From Gordonia sputi NBRC 100414 (GTDB taxonomy: Bacteria > Actinomycetota > Actinomycetes > Mycobacteriales > Mycobacteriaceae), in assembly GCF_000248055.1 (NCBI RefSeq), contig NZ_BAFC01000005.1:1-45605 (forward strand): a DNA stretch of 45,605 bases. The letters run 5' to 3'. The notes under the pieces are model-generated. The model had not been told where the DNA came from. It saw only the letters and a program-made list of their open reading frames with translations, and ran no database searches. Numbering within the stretch: position 1 is the first letter of the stretch; every line of letters begins with the position of its first letter. This document shows positions 1-8,749 of the stretch, piece after piece. The translations under genes and the position numbers were made by a program.

Positions 1-504
1 ATCGCCCAACGATTCGGGCTCGTTGCCGTGCGCGGTCAACGACGATGGCCGGGTGTGCGGAACGGCCATCGGGATGGCGTTGAGACCGATCACGTCGGTC
101 ACCCGGAAATGGTCGGCGAGGCGTCGAATGGCCTCGGTGAACTGTTCCCACCGCAGGTCCGGCTCCGAGCCGGAGAGCAGCAGGAACGGCTTACCGGCAT
201 TGTCGCGGATCGCGTGCAGCGTCAGGGTGGGCATCTCCACGTCGGTGAAGGTCTCGCCGCTGAAGGTGATCGTCGGTCGGCGCGAGCGATAGTCCATCAG
301 CTCGTCGTTGTCGAAGGTCGCCACCACCTCGGACTCGAGCGAGTCGCGAAGGTTCTGCGCGGCGAGTGCCACGGCATGTCCCGCGTCGGCGAAGCCGTCG
401 AGTGCGTGAATAAGTACGGGGCCGGTCCCCGTGGCGTCGGAGACCTGGGGAGCGGGGAAGGCGAGCTCGAAGAGCTGACGGCCCTCGTCCGGATTGGAAT
501 CCAT
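1..504 (-). CDS. PAC2-family (proteasome assembly chaperone 2-like) protein, 3' end cut by window
   Basis: The reverse strand is open from an ATG at 504 to the window edge, giving 168 residues. It starts MDSNPDEGRQLFELAFPAP, then has a hydrophobic strand around GPVLIHALDGFADAGHA and later LSGSEPDLRWEQFTEAI and VIGLNAIPMAVPHTRP. This pattern of an opening 'LI.AL.GF.DAG' and a later 'SGSEPD..WE' matches the actinobacterial PAC2 family (Rv2714-like). A strong ribosome site (GAGGAGGG) lies 5-12 bases before the start. The family is cytoplasmic and its role in actinobacteria is not settled. The C-terminal part is outside the window. It is transcribed away from the lipoprotein gene at 752. Confidence 0.82.
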   Translation of the reverse strand, partial: MDSNPDEGRQLFELAFPAPQVSDATGTGPVLIHALDGFADAGHAVALAAQNLRDSLESEVVATFDNDELMDYRSRRPTITFSGETFTDVEMPTLTLHAIRDNAGKPFLLLSGSEPDLRWEQFTEAIRRLADHFRVTDVIGLNAIPMAVPHTRPSSLTAHGNEPESLGD

Positions 505-635
505 GTCGTCCCTCCTCTTGAAGATCGGCACGTGCCTGTCCTACCTGTTCGTCGAATTGTCCCGCATCCACACCACTCGTGACCAATCGGTGTCGCTCGT
601 CGAGCGTCCGCGTGGCGCATCTGTGTTGTTCTTGC

Positions 636-671
636 AGCGGATCCTTGTGTGTTAGCGGATCTTTGTGTGTT
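636..671. repeat. tandem 18-bp direct repeat
   Basis: Two head-to-tail copies of AGCGGATCYTTGTGTGTT (636-653 and 654-671) differ at one base. They lie in the 247-base gap between the divergent PAC2 gene and the lipoprotein gene. A weaker related stretch, CATCTGTGTTGTTCTTG, precedes them at about 618-634. A regulatory binding role is possible but not shown. Confidence 0.8.
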
Positions 672-751
672 CAACAACCGCGCCCACCTCTCGATTCCCC
701 GAGATGATCTGGGGACCGCCGGAGTGTCGTGACCGGTGCCTCGGCCTTGCG

Positions 752-1432
752 GTGGCACAGTCGAAGTTCGTGGGTGTACGCAGTGTCGGTCTGGTGATGG
801 GGTTGGCCGCGGCTTTTCTCGTGGCGTCGTGTTCGGTCGATGGTGATGCGACGCAGAACACCTCCGATCTCTCCTCGCGGTCGGTGACCGCAGCCGATTT
901 CCCAGTGCCGGGTGCGACCCGCGTTCCGCAGAACTCGGTCGCATATGCCATCGGTGACCTCATCGGCCGACCAGCCAACTCGCCCTACGATCCACCCGAG
1001 TGTCAGCCCGCGGCGGTTGGCTCCGATGGAGCCGTCGTCTATCTGGGAATCGTCGAAGCCGACCGTGCGTCCTTCACCTCCGCCGTCGTCGGAGTCGATG
1101 ACGCGTTGAGCGCGGTGGTCGATCAGGCGCGTGCGTGTCCTCGAGCGACCACCGGCAACGAGACGACGGCGACGAGCAAGGTGCAGACAAGGGTGTCCGA
1201 CGCTCCCGCACACCCTGCGGGTGTCGACACCGCAGCCGTCCTGCGGACGGTCGAGACCGGTGGCGACCAGGCGCCGCTCCTGACGCGCACGATGACCTAT
1301 ATCGGACAGCGGGGCACAGTGCGCGTGTATTGCCAGTACCGATGGCCATCAGCTGGTGACATCAGCACCGAGGCCAGTGGTCAGCTCGGTGCCCTCTTCG
1401 AGAAGGCGCTGCGGGCGGCATTCGGTTCGTGA
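752..1432 (+). CDS. putative secreted lipoprotein of unknown function
   Basis: A GTG at 752 gives 226 residues with a lipoprotein signal: two basic residues, a hydrophobic stretch VGLVMGLAAAFLVAS and a lipobox ending at Cys27 (LVASC). The reading frame is open further upstream to 665, but that extension has no signal-like features and would bury the lipobox, so the shorter form is preferred. The mature part resembles small actinobacterial sensor-domain or DUF5642-like lipoproteins: an N-terminal 'VTAADFPVPGA', a 'PPECQP' cysteine, and a late 'VYCQYRWP' cysteine that could form a disulphide with it. The family assignment is an inference. It is followed by the DUF4192 gene on the same strand after 82 bases. 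Confidence 0.7.
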   Translation: MAQSKFVGVRSVGLVMGLAAAFLVASCSVDGDATQNTSDLSSRSVTAADFPVPGATRVPQNSVAYAIGDLIGRPANSPYDPPECQPAAVGSDGAVVYLGIVEADRASFTSAVVGVDDALSAVVDQARACPRATTGNETTATSKVQTRVSDAPAHPAGVDTAAVLRTVETGGDQAPLLTRTMTYIGQRGTVRVYCQYRWPSAGDISTEASGQLGALFEKALRAAFGS

Positions 1433-1514
1433 ATCTGTGCATCCGTCCGAGGATGTGCACAAGGTGGGTCATCGGGGCAGTTGGCGGGTTCTGTCGTCCG
1501 CAGACGAACCCAAG

Positions 1515-2597
1515 ATGTTCGACATGTCACTTCGAAAAGAATCGCCGCACGGGCCCATCCGGACCGTCTCTGCGCTGCTCACCGCCATCCCTGGCTTCTT
1601 CGGCTTCATTCCGGAGCGCTCACTCATTCTCCTGGCGCTGGCACCGGACGCGCGCACGGTCCAGGCGTCCGTACGGCTGGATCTCGACCTTGCCGCTGAC
1701 GACACCCCTGCGCGGCCGATGCTCAACGAGATCGACAATCTGGCGCGAATACTGCGGGGCTACGGCAGTGCCGACCTCATCGCGGTGATCGGTGACGACC
1801 GCTTCGACCTCGATTCCCGGACGTATGAGGAGATTCTGTCGATAGTGGATCGGCGGATGCGACGGTGCGGCGGTATCGGTCGCGGCTACGTGTGCGGTCG
1901 CTTCGCGGAGGGCGAGCACTGGATGCAGATCTGGGAGCACAGCGCTGCACTCACGTCGCGGTCGTCGCTGCAACGCGGAGTGCTCACGGATCCGCGGACC
2001 TCGCCGACCGCTGTGTCCGATGCAGTTCATTCGGGGCGGTTGCTCCTGGCAAGCCGCGCGGAGATCGCATCGATGCTCGCCCCGGCGCCTCATTGCGACG
2101 ACGGCTCCTGCCACGCAGGGGCTGGCGGAGGCAGCTTCGACGACGAGCCACCACACGAACTCATGGCAGCGATCTACGAGGCGGTCGTGATGGAGCCCGA
2201 CCGCTTCTCGTGCGAGCGGGTTGCCGAACTCGAACGCGCGATCTGCGACGTTCAGGTTCGCGATGCCGCGCTGGGCTTCGCGGTCACCGATCTTCGTGCA
2301 GGCGCCGAGGTGTTGTGGCGTGAACTGACCCGACGGTTGACGGGTACCGGACGAGCCAGCGCCGCGACGCTCCTCGCGCATCTGCACTACATCGCAGGTG
2401 AGGGGAGCTTTGCGGGCGTGGCGCTCGACGTCGCGCGCGAGGCCGACCGCACGTGGAAACTCGCACAGCTCCTCGACCACTCGCTGCGCAACGGGCTACG
2501 CCCGGACAACCTCTGGCACCTCATCGGTGACTCGTACGACGCGGCAGCACAACTCGGCGTAACGCTCCCCGGCGCCACTCTGCGTAATGCGAGTTGA
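1515..2597 (+). CDS. DUF4192 family protein
   Basis: The chosen ATG at 1515 gives 360 residues beginning MFDMSLRKESPHGPIRTVSA; a second in-frame ATG at 1524 is also possible, and neither has a clear ribosome site. The opening 'LLTAIPGFFGFIPERSLILLAL' is typical of DUF4192, an actinobacterial family with no established biochemistry; Rv2712c is the M. tuberculosis counterpart by position. The protein has no signal peptide or membrane segment, so it is probably cytoplasmic. Later conserved stretches include 'LLAHLHYIAGEGSFAGVALDVA' and the C-terminal 'LAQLLDHSLRNGLRPDNLWHLI'. It converges on ideR with a 26-base gap. Confidence 0.85.
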   Translation: MFDMSLRKESPHGPIRTVSALLTAIPGFFGFIPERSLILLALAPDARTVQASVRLDLDLAADDTPARPMLNEIDNLARILRGYGSADLIAVIGDDRFDLDSRTYEEILSIVDRRMRRCGGIGRGYVCGRFAEGEHWMQIWEHSAALTSRSSLQRGVLTDPRTSPTAVSDAVHSGRLLLASRAEIASMLAPAPHCDDGSCHAGAGGGSFDDEPPHELMAAIYEAVVMEPDRFSCERVAELERAICDVQVRDAALGFAVTDLRAGAEVLWRELTRRLTGTGRASAATLLAHLHYIAGEGSFAGVALDVAREADRTWKLAQLLDHSLRNGLRPDNLWHLIGDSYDAAAQLGVTLPGATLRNAS

Positions 2598-2623
2598 CCG
2601 GTGGCGCCGGATTGCGGTGTCGC

Positions 2624-3307
2624 TCAGACCTTTTCGACGAACAGCGAGTGGGCCATCTCGGGAGACAGGGTCAGTCCGGCGTGACCGGGAGTACTGATCT
2701 CCACCTTCTGCGGGGTGCAGGTCACTGTCACGCGTGCGTTCGGGACGACTCCCGCGTCGCGCAGCGCAGCGATCAGCTCGGTATCGGACTGGGCGTGCTC
2801 GGAGAGTCGGCGGACGATCACCGCGACCGCCTCACCCTGCGGGAGATCGGACAGGCGAGCGGCCTCTCCCGTGGACGTCGGCGTCTCGACGCCGAGTTCT
2901 GCCAGGCCGGGAATCGGATTGCCGTATGGCGAGGTCGTCGGGTTGTCGAGCACGGCGAGGAGCCGGCGCTCGACGTTCTCGCTCATGACATGCTCCCAGC
3001 GGCACGCTTCCTCGTGGACCTGGTCCCAGGGCATGCCGATGACATCGACGAGCAGCCGCTCGGCGAGACGGTGCTTGCGCATGACGGCGACCGCGAGGGC
3101 ACGACCCTTGTCGGTCAGTTCGAGGTGGCGGTCGCCCGCGACGCGCAACAATCCGTCACGTTCCATACGCGCGACCGTCTGAGACACGGTCGGTCCGCTC
3201 TGCTCGAGTCGTTCGGCGATGCGTGCGCGCAGTGGGACGATTCCCTCTTCTTCGAGGTCGTAGATCGTCCGGAGGTACATCTCGGTGGTATCAACCAGAT
3301 CGTTCAC
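2624..3307 (-). CDS. ideR: iron-dependent transcriptional repressor IdeR (DtxR family)
   Basis: This is a 227-residue DtxR-family regulator, close to the usual 230. The N-terminal winged helix shows 'RIAERLEQSGPTVSQTVARMERDGLL', the central metal-binding dimerisation region shows 'MRKHRLAERLLVDVIG' and 'EEACRWEHVMS' (the Cys, Glu and His ligands), and an SH3-like domain follows at the C-terminus. In mycobacteria the Fe(II)-bound dimer represses siderophore genes and activates iron storage genes. The start is a GTG; an AAGGGA stretch about 10 bases upstream could serve as ribosome site. It is divergent from acuC. I did not find a convincing iron-box palindrome in the intergenic region. Confidence 0.96.
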   Translation of the reverse strand: MNDLVDTTEMYLRTIYDLEEEGIVPLRARIAERLEQSGPTVSQTVARMERDGLLRVAGDRHLELTDKGRALAVAVMRKHRLAERLLVDVIGMPWDQVHEEACRWEHVMSENVERRLLAVLDNPTTSPYGNPIPGLAELGVETPTSTGEAARLSDLPQGEAVAVIVRRLSEHAQSDTELIAALRDAGVVPNARVTVTCTPQKVEISTPGHAGLTLSPEMAHSLFVEKV

Positions 3308-3440
3308 TTGAGCCAGTCCCTTCCGTCTTTACAAGAGTACCTTGACCTGCTTCCGAGACTGCCTCGTCACATGCCGAACGCGTCCGGCCCGCGCGGTGAG
3401 GCACTAGCCTTGGTTGTGTGCGTAGTGCGTGGAGACATCG

Positions 3441-4685
3441 ATGAGCGCGGCAGTGATCTGGAGCGAGGAGTTCCTCTCGTATCGCTGGGCACACACCCAC
3501 CCGATGAATCCCGTGCGCTTGGCGCTGACGATGACCCTCGCACAGAGCCTCGGAGTGCTCGACGACGTCGACGTCTCCGAACCGCTCGCTATCGGCGACG
3601 ATGCTCTGACCGTCGTCCACAGTCGGGACTACATCGACGCGGTGCGTGCCGTCGGATCGGGAACGGCGTCGTTGTCGGGCCCGCTTCTCGAGCGTCTGTT
3701 CGGACTCGGCGACTCCGACAATCCCGTGTTCGACGGAATGCACGAGGCGGCGCGGCTGCTGGTCGGTGGAACGCTGGCGGCAGCGCAGGCGGTCGGTTCC
3801 GGAGCGGTGCGTCGGGCGGTCAACATCGGTGGCGGAATGCACCACGCCATGCGGTCGCGTGCAGCGGGATTCTGCATCTACAACGATTGCGCCGTCGCGA
3901 TCCACTGGCTGCTCGAGAACGGTTTCGACCGCATCGCCTACATCGACATCGACGCACACCACGGTGATGGCGTGCAGGTGGCGTTCGCATCCGACCCGCG
4001 CGTGATGACGGTGTCGCTGCACCAGCATCCCGCGACACTGTGGCCGGGAACCGGCTGGCCGACCGAGGTCGGTGAGGATGCCGCCGAGGGTTCCGCGGTC
4101 AACATCGCGCTGATGCCCGACACTCAGGATCGGTTGTGGCTGCGCGCATTCCACGCTGTCGTTCCGTCGTTGATCGCCGAGTTCAAGCCGCAGATCATCA
4201 TCAGCCAGTGCGGCGCCGACAGTCATCGCGCCGATCCGTTGACCGATCTCTCATTGACCGTCGACGGGCAGCGCGCGGCAATGATCGCGATGCGTGACCT
4301 AGCCGAGAAGTATTGCGACGGCAGGTGGATAGCTGTCGGTGGAGGCGGCTACGGCGTGGTGAATGTCGTGCCGCGCAGTTGGTCGCATCTGCTCGGCGTT
4401 GTGCTCGATCGTGACGTCGACGTGTCGACACCGATCAACGAATCATGGTGTGCCACAGCAGAACAAATCGCCACGCAGGTGCACTCGGAGTACTCGCAGG
4501 CGCCCGTGCATGTCATGGGCGACGGCGGCGACGTCGACTTCGTCGAGTGGGATGGCGACACGGGCCAACAACCGCCGCCCGGCATCGACGAGAGCGCCCA
4601 ACGACAAACAGATCGCGCCATCATGGCCACTCGCCGTGCGGTGTATCCGCTACACGGACTCGACCCGGAGGACCCCCGTGACTGA
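3441..4685 (+). CDS. acuC: acetoin utilisation-type lysine deacetylase AcuC (class I HDAC family)
   Basis: The ATG at 3441 has a GGAG six bases upstream, which decides it over the in-frame GTG at 3429; the product has 414 residues. It carries the zinc-dependent deacetylase motifs: 'GGGMHHAM' (tandem His 134-135), 'NDCAVA', 'YIDIDAHHGDGVQ' near 167-179, 'QCGADSH' and the late 'GGGGYG'. AcuC of Bacillus removes acetyl groups from acetyl-CoA synthetase. The next gene, overlapping by eight bases, encodes a GNAT-acyl-CoA-synthetase fusion, so the two probably form a reversible lysine-acetylation pair. The C-terminal tail after about residue 370 is low-complexity and poorly conserved in such proteins. 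Confidence 0.92.
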   Translation: MSAAVIWSEEFLSYRWAHTHPMNPVRLALTMTLAQSLGVLDDVDVSEPLAIGDDALTVVHSRDYIDAVRAVGSGTASLSGPLLERLFGLGDSDNPVFDGMHEAARLLVGGTLAAAQAVGSGAVRRAVNIGGGMHHAMRSRAAGFCIYNDCAVAIHWLLENGFDRIAYIDIDAHHGDGVQVAFASDPRVMTVSLHQHPATLWPGTGWPTEVGEDAAEGSAVNIALMPDTQDRLWLRAFHAVVPSLIAEFKPQIIISQCGADSHRADPLTDLSLTVDGQRAAMIAMRDLAEKYCDGRWIAVGGGGYGVVNVVPRSWSHLLGVVLDRDVDVSTPINESWCATAEQIATQVHSEYSQAPVHVMGDGGDVDFVEWDGDTGQQPPPGIDESAQRQTDRAIMATRRAVYPLHGLDPEDPRD

Positions 4686-4767
4686 TTCCCCCGTGACTGA
4701 TTCGACCGCAACTGATTCAACCGGGACTGATACCCCAGCGACTGATACTCCAGCGACCGATTCAGCC
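4678..4767 (+). repeat. six 15-bp in-frame tandem repeats (Thr-Asp-Ser/Thr-x-x)
   Basis: Six diverged copies of a 15-base unit, consensus RYGACTGATTCNACC, run from the start codon of the Pat-like gene and encode TD(S/T)xx repeats. The first copy contains the acuC stop codon, and the first two copies each offer a GTG start (4678 and 4693). Loss or gain of a unit would keep the reading frame. Confidence 0.85.
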
Positions 4768-7650
4768 GTACAGGCCGGTCACCGGGATGATCACGCAGAG
4801 GGCGAGCGCCCGCGCGGTCCGTGGGACTACCCCCGACACTGGATCGCCGACGTCCTCGCGTCCGACGGCGGTGTGGTGCATCTGCGTCCGATCGTTCCCG
4901 ACGATGCCGACCGCGTCGTCCGATTCCACTCGGGCTTGTCAGAACGCACCAGGTACATGCGCTACTTCGGTCCGACGCCGACTCTTCCGCCGCGTGAGGT
5001 CGCACGCATGACCACGGTCGACCACCACAACCGGGTTGCGATCGTCGCGGTGCTCGGTGGGGAGATCATCGCGATCGGCATCTACGAGGGACTCGCCGCC
5101 GATGGCAAGCCCGAATCCGCAGAGGTCGCCTTCGTCGTCGCCGACGAACACCAGGGCCGGGGACTCGGACCCATTCTCCTCGAACATCTCGCCGGTGCAG
5201 CTGCCGAGAACGGATTCACCCGCTTCGAGGCCGAGGTGCTCAGCGAGAATCCCAACATGGTCGCCGTCTTCCGCGACGCCGGCTACCAGATCTCGCGCGC
5301 ATTCGACGGCTCGACGGTGCACGTCGAGTTCACGATCGATCCCACCGAGGCGATGCTCTCCGTGCGCAACGACCGTGAGCGCGCCTCCGAGGCGCGCAGC
5401 GTCGCCAACCTGCTGCGGCCGGCGTCCGTCGCCGTGATCGGTGCGTCGACCGATCCCAAAAAGGTGGGAAACGCACTGCTGGCCAACATCATTGCGGCCG
5501 GATTCACCGGACCGGTGTTCCCGGTGAATGGTCCCGACCGTGACGGTGAGCCCGACGATGAGCAGGGCGAATCGGCCCACGACGCGGCGCGCGCCGGGGC
5601 CACGCGCACACCACAGCGACGTCATCGCGGCCCGGCGCGTGCGCCCCGCGTGCGACCGCCATCGGTGAGGGGAATCCGCGCGTACCCGACGGTGCGCGAC
5701 ATCCCCGACCCGGTCGATCTCGCCGTGGTCGCGGTGCCCGCGGCGAGCGTCGACGAGGTGCTCGACGACTGCATGGTCAAGGGCGTGCGTGCGCTGGTGA
5801 TCGTGTCGTCCGGCTTCGGGGAGAGCGGTGAGGCGGGTCTGGAGAGCGAACATCGCCTCGTTCAGCAGGTCCGCGAGCACGGCATGCGCCTGGTCGGGCC
5901 CAATGCCCTCGGCGTCGCGAACAACGACCCGTCGATCGCGCTGAATGCCACTCTCGCGCCGCGTATCCCGCCGCTGGGCCGCGTCGGATTCTTCTGTCAG
6001 TCCGGTGCGCTCGGCATCGCGATCCTCGACACGGCCGCCCATCGACAGATCGGACTGTCGACATTCGTCTCGGCGGGCAACCGCGCCGACGTCTCGGGCA
6101 ATGACCTGCTGCAGTACTGGGATTCCGATACCGCCACCGACGTCGTGCTGCTGTACCTGGAGAGCTTCGGTAACCCGCGGAAGTTCTCGCGCATCGCCCG
6201 CAGGGTGTCGCGGTCGAAGCCGATCGTCGCGGTGAAGTCCGGTAAGGGGGCGATGAGCCCGGTGCGTGCCGCACGGACCGCTGCGGCGAGCCTCGACGAT
6301 CGCATCGCGCAGATGATGCTCGAGCAAGCAGGCGTCATCCAGGTCGACACCATTCCCGAATTGTTCGACTGCGCATCGCTTTTCGCGTACCAACCCCTAC
6401 CTCGCGGCCCCCGGACCCGCATCATCGGCAACTCGTCGGTGCTCGGCAGCCTCGCCGCTGATACCGCGCGCTCGGGTGGTCTGGAAGTGGAGTCGACCAT
6501 AGACCTCGGCGCAGGAGCCTCGGAGGACGATTTCGAGGGCGCCGTCGCGCAGGCGATGGCCGATCCGGGGGTCGACAGCGTGATCGTCGTCTTCGTGCCA
6601 CCCGTCGCCGTCGACCTCGGCTGGCATGCCCGCGCACTGATCGCAGGCGCGAACACACCGGACGCCGATGCCGACAAACCGATCGTGACCACCTTCCTCG
6701 CCGTCGAGGGCATCCCGCCGGGCCTGATGAAGCCCGGGCCGTCGGGGTTACCTGCCCGCGGCTCGATTCCGTCGTATTCGTCTCCTGAACGGGCAGCGGC
6801 CGCGCTGGCACGCGCGTGGCAGTACGCGCGTTGGTGCGCGCGACCGGAAGTCCCCGTCGAAAGGCCCGACGGTATCGACCCCGAGGCGGCGCGGACATGG
6901 GTGCGCGAAGCGATGTGCGGACCTTCTGACGATGAGTCGGATGAGTCAGGTGGCTCCACGGCCGCAGGCGCCGATGAGGTGACGGTACTCGGCGACGTCG
7001 ACTCGGCACGCCTGCTGGAGTGGTACGGCGTCCGGGTGGTTCCCTTCCGCGAGGTCTCGACGATGCACGAGGCGTCGGCCGCGGCGCGTGACCTGGGATT
7101 TCCCGTGGCCGTCAAAGCAACGTCGCCGTCGTGGCGCGGCCGACTCGACCGTGAAGGCGCACGACTCGACCTTCCCGACGCCACCGCCGTGGTGACCGCG
7201 TTCGCCGAGATCTCGGAGCTGACCGGTGACAAGGTGCTCCACGTGCAGAAGATGGCGCCCAAGGGCGTCGGCACCATGGTGCGCATGCGCGACGACCCGT
7301 CGTTCGGGCCACTGATCTCGTTCGGCTTGTCGGGCAGGACGTTCGAGCTACTCGGCGACGACGGGTATCGCGCGATCCCGATCACCGCCCTCGACGCCGA
7401 CGAACTGATCGACGAGCCACGATCGGCCCCGCTTCTCTACGGCTATCGGGGAGAGGCCCCTGTCGATCGGGAAGCTCTGGTCGACCTGCTCATCCGCATC
7501 TCGACGATGGCCGACGACATCCCGGAGATCCGCGAGATCTTCGTCGACCCCGTGCTGTGTTCGCCGGAGGGCGCAGCAATCCTCAACGCCCGCATACGAA
7601 TCGGCCCGGTGCCCACCAAGGCGGATACCGGACCGAGACGATTGAGCTGA
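4678..7650 (+). CDS. GNAT-acyl-CoA synthetase (NDP-forming type) fusion, Pat-like protein acetyltransferase
   Basis: A GTG at 4678, overlapping the acuC stop, gives 990 residues. Residues 1-30 are a Thr-Asp repeat. A GNAT domain follows (about 50-190; acetyl-CoA loop 'DEHQGRGLG' near 157), then a CoA-binding Rossmann domain ('VAVIGAS', about 245), succinyl-CoA-synthetase-like domains and a C-terminal ATP-grasp domain from about 770. Two features are odd. About 45 Arg/Pro/acidic residues (roughly 285-330) interrupt the CoA-binding domain just before 'RAYPTVRDIPDPVDLAVVAV'. The position of the phospho-histidine of true ligases (usual 'SHT') reads 'RAARTAAASLDD'. Loss of that His is known in Pat acetyltransferases, so I favour a protein acetyltransferase acting with AcuC over an acetate-CoA ligase. 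Confidence 0.85.
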   Translation: MTDSPVTDSTATDSTGTDTPATDTPATDSAVQAGHRDDHAEGERPRGPWDYPRHWIADVLASDGGVVHLRPIVPDDADRVVRFHSGLSERTRYMRYFGPTPTLPPREVARMTTVDHHNRVAIVAVLGGEIIAIGIYEGLAADGKPESAEVAFVVADEHQGRGLGPILLEHLAGAAAENGFTRFEAEVLSENPNMVAVFRDAGYQISRAFDGSTVHVEFTIDPTEAMLSVRNDRERASEARSVANLLRPASVAVIGASTDPKKVGNALLANIIAAGFTGPVFPVNGPDRDGEPDDEQGESAHDAARAGATRTPQRRHRGPARAPRVRPPSVRGIRAYPTVRDIPDPVDLAVVAVPAASVDEVLDDCMVKGVRALVIVSSGFGESGEAGLESEHRLVQQVREHGMRLVGPNALGVANNDPSIALNATLAPRIPPLGRVGFFCQSGALGIAILDTAAHRQIGLSTFVSAGNRADVSGNDLLQYWDSDTATDVVLLYLESFGNPRKFSRIARRVSRSKPIVAVKSGKGAMSPVRAARTAAASLDDRIAQMMLEQAGVIQVDTIPELFDCASLFAYQPLPRGPRTRIIGNSSVLGSLAADTARSGGLEVESTIDLGAGASEDDFEGAVAQAMADPGVDSVIVVFVPPVAVDLGWHARALIAGANTPDADADKPIVTTFLAVEGIPPGLMKPGPSGLPARGSIPSYSSPERAAAALARAWQYARWCARPEVPVERPDGIDPEAARTWVREAMCGPSDDESDESGGSTAAGADEVTVLGDVDSARLLEWYGVRVVPFREVSTMHEASAAARDLGFPVAVKATSPSWRGRLDREGARLDLPDATAVVTAFAEISELTGDKVLHVQKMAPKGVGTMVRMRDDPSFGPLISFGLSGRTFELLGDDGYRAIPITALDADELIDEPRSAPLLYGYRGEAPVDREALVDLLIRISTMADDIPEIREIFVDPVLCSPEGAAILNARIRIGPVPTKADTGPRRLS

Positions 7651-7677
7651 TTGGACGATTGAGTTAGCGGTGGCGAG

Positions 7678-8688
7678 TCAGCTCGCGTAGGCGCGCAGAC
7701 GCTCGGCGCGCTCGCCCTGGCGGAGCTTGCCCATCACCTCACGCTCGATCTGACGGACGCGTTCGCGCGAGAGCCCGAACATGCGGCCGATCTGGTCGAG
7801 TGTGCGTGGCTGTCCGTCGTCGAGGCCGTAGCGCATACGGATCACCTGCTGCTCACGCTCGTCGAGCGTGGCAAGCACCGCGCGGACGTCGGTGTGCATG
7901 AGTCCGGCGATGACGGCGCTCTCCGCGGAGGTCGCCTCCGCGTCTTCGATGAAGTCGCCGAGCGGTGCCTCCTCGTCGCTGCCCACCGGCATGTCGAGGC
8001 TCACCGGGTCGCGGCTGTGGTCGAGCAGATCTGCGATCTTCTCCGCCGGGATGCCCGATTCGTTGGCGAGCTCGTCGTCGGTGGCCTCGCGGCCGAGTTG
8101 CTGGTGCAGCTCACGCTTGATGCGGGCCAGCTTGTTGACCTGCTCGACGAGATGGACAGGCAGACGGATGGTGCGGCTCTGGTCTGCCATGCCTCGCGTG
8201 ATGGCCTGACGGATCCACCAGGTCGCGTACGTTGAGAACTTGAAGCCCTTGGCGTAGTCGAACTTCTCCATCGCGCGGATCAGGCCGAGATTGCCCTCCT
8301 GGATGAGGTCGAGGAGTGGCATTCCGCGGCCGGTATAGCGCTTGGCCAGCGAGACGACGAGGCGGAGGTTGGCCTCGAGTAGGTGAGCTCGTGCGACCTC
8401 GCCCTCACGAACGACGATCGTGAGATCACGCTTCTTGGCAGCGGACAGCCGCTTGCGGGTCGCCAGAACGTGCTTGGCGTAGAGGCCGGCTTCGATCTGC
8501 TTGGCGAGCTCGACCTCCTGCTCTGCGTTGAGCAGCGCCGTGCGGCCGATGCCGTTGAGGTAGACACGGACCAGATCTGCCGCAGGTGACTGTGCGTCGA
8601 GATCTTGTTCCGTCATCGCCGGGCGTGAGGGGGTGGTGTCGCCAGAAGCGACGGTGGATGTGGAGCGTGTGACGGTGGAGCGTGACAT
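7678..8688 (-). CDS. sigB: RNA polymerase sigma factor SigB (group 2, primary-like)
   Basis: This 336-residue protein starts at an ATG at 8688 with a perfect AGGAGG seven bases ahead; the frame is open further upstream but that part is not conserved-looking. It has all sigma-70 regions: 1.2 '[26 protein letters not shown]', 2 with '[36 protein letters not shown]' and '[13 protein letters not shown]', 3, and 4 ending '[17 protein letters not shown]'. It lacks the long lysine/acid-rich N-terminus of SigA. In mycobacteria SigB is a stress and stationary-phase factor transcribed from an ECF-sigma promoter, and a matching promoter lies upstream here. The gene converges with the Pat-like gene across 27 bases. 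Confidence 0.96.
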   Translation of the reverse strand: MSRSTVTRSTSTVASGDTTPSRPAMTEQDLDAQSPAADLVRVYLNGIGRTALLNAEQEVELAKQIEAGLYAKHVLATRKRLSAAKKRDLTIVVREGEVARAHLLEANLRLVVSLAKRYTGRGMPLLDLIQEGNLGLIRAMEKFDYAKGFKFSTYATWWIRQAITRGMADQSRTIRLPVHLVEQVNKLARIKRELHQQLGREATDDELANESGIPAEKIADLLDHSRDPVSLDMPVGSDEEAPLGDFIEDAEATSAESAVIAGLMHTDVRAVLATLDEREQQVIRMRYGLDDGQPRTLDQIGRMFGLSRERVRQIEREVMGKLRQGERAERLRAYAS

Positions 8689-8721
8689 CTGGCCTCCTAA
8701 TCGAGTGCGTTCATAGGGTGC

Positions 8722-8749
8722 AACGACATGCACTCCGTGAAAGTTCCCC
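8722..8749 (-). promoter_or_regulatory. ECF-type (SigE/SigH-like) promoter of sigB
   Basis: On the reverse strand a GGGGAAC element (8743-8749) is followed after 17 bases by CGTT (8722-8725). This is the GGAAC/CGTT architecture recognised by mycobacterial SigE and SigH, which are known to transcribe sigB. It lies 34 bases upstream of the sigB start codon. Confidence 0.75.

Noticed and set aside
2594..3967. Long forward open frame of 457 codons
   Set aside because: It lies antisense to ideR and then in another frame of acuC, both clear genes. Its translation is Arg/Gly-rich without family motifs, as expected for a shadow frame in high-GC DNA.
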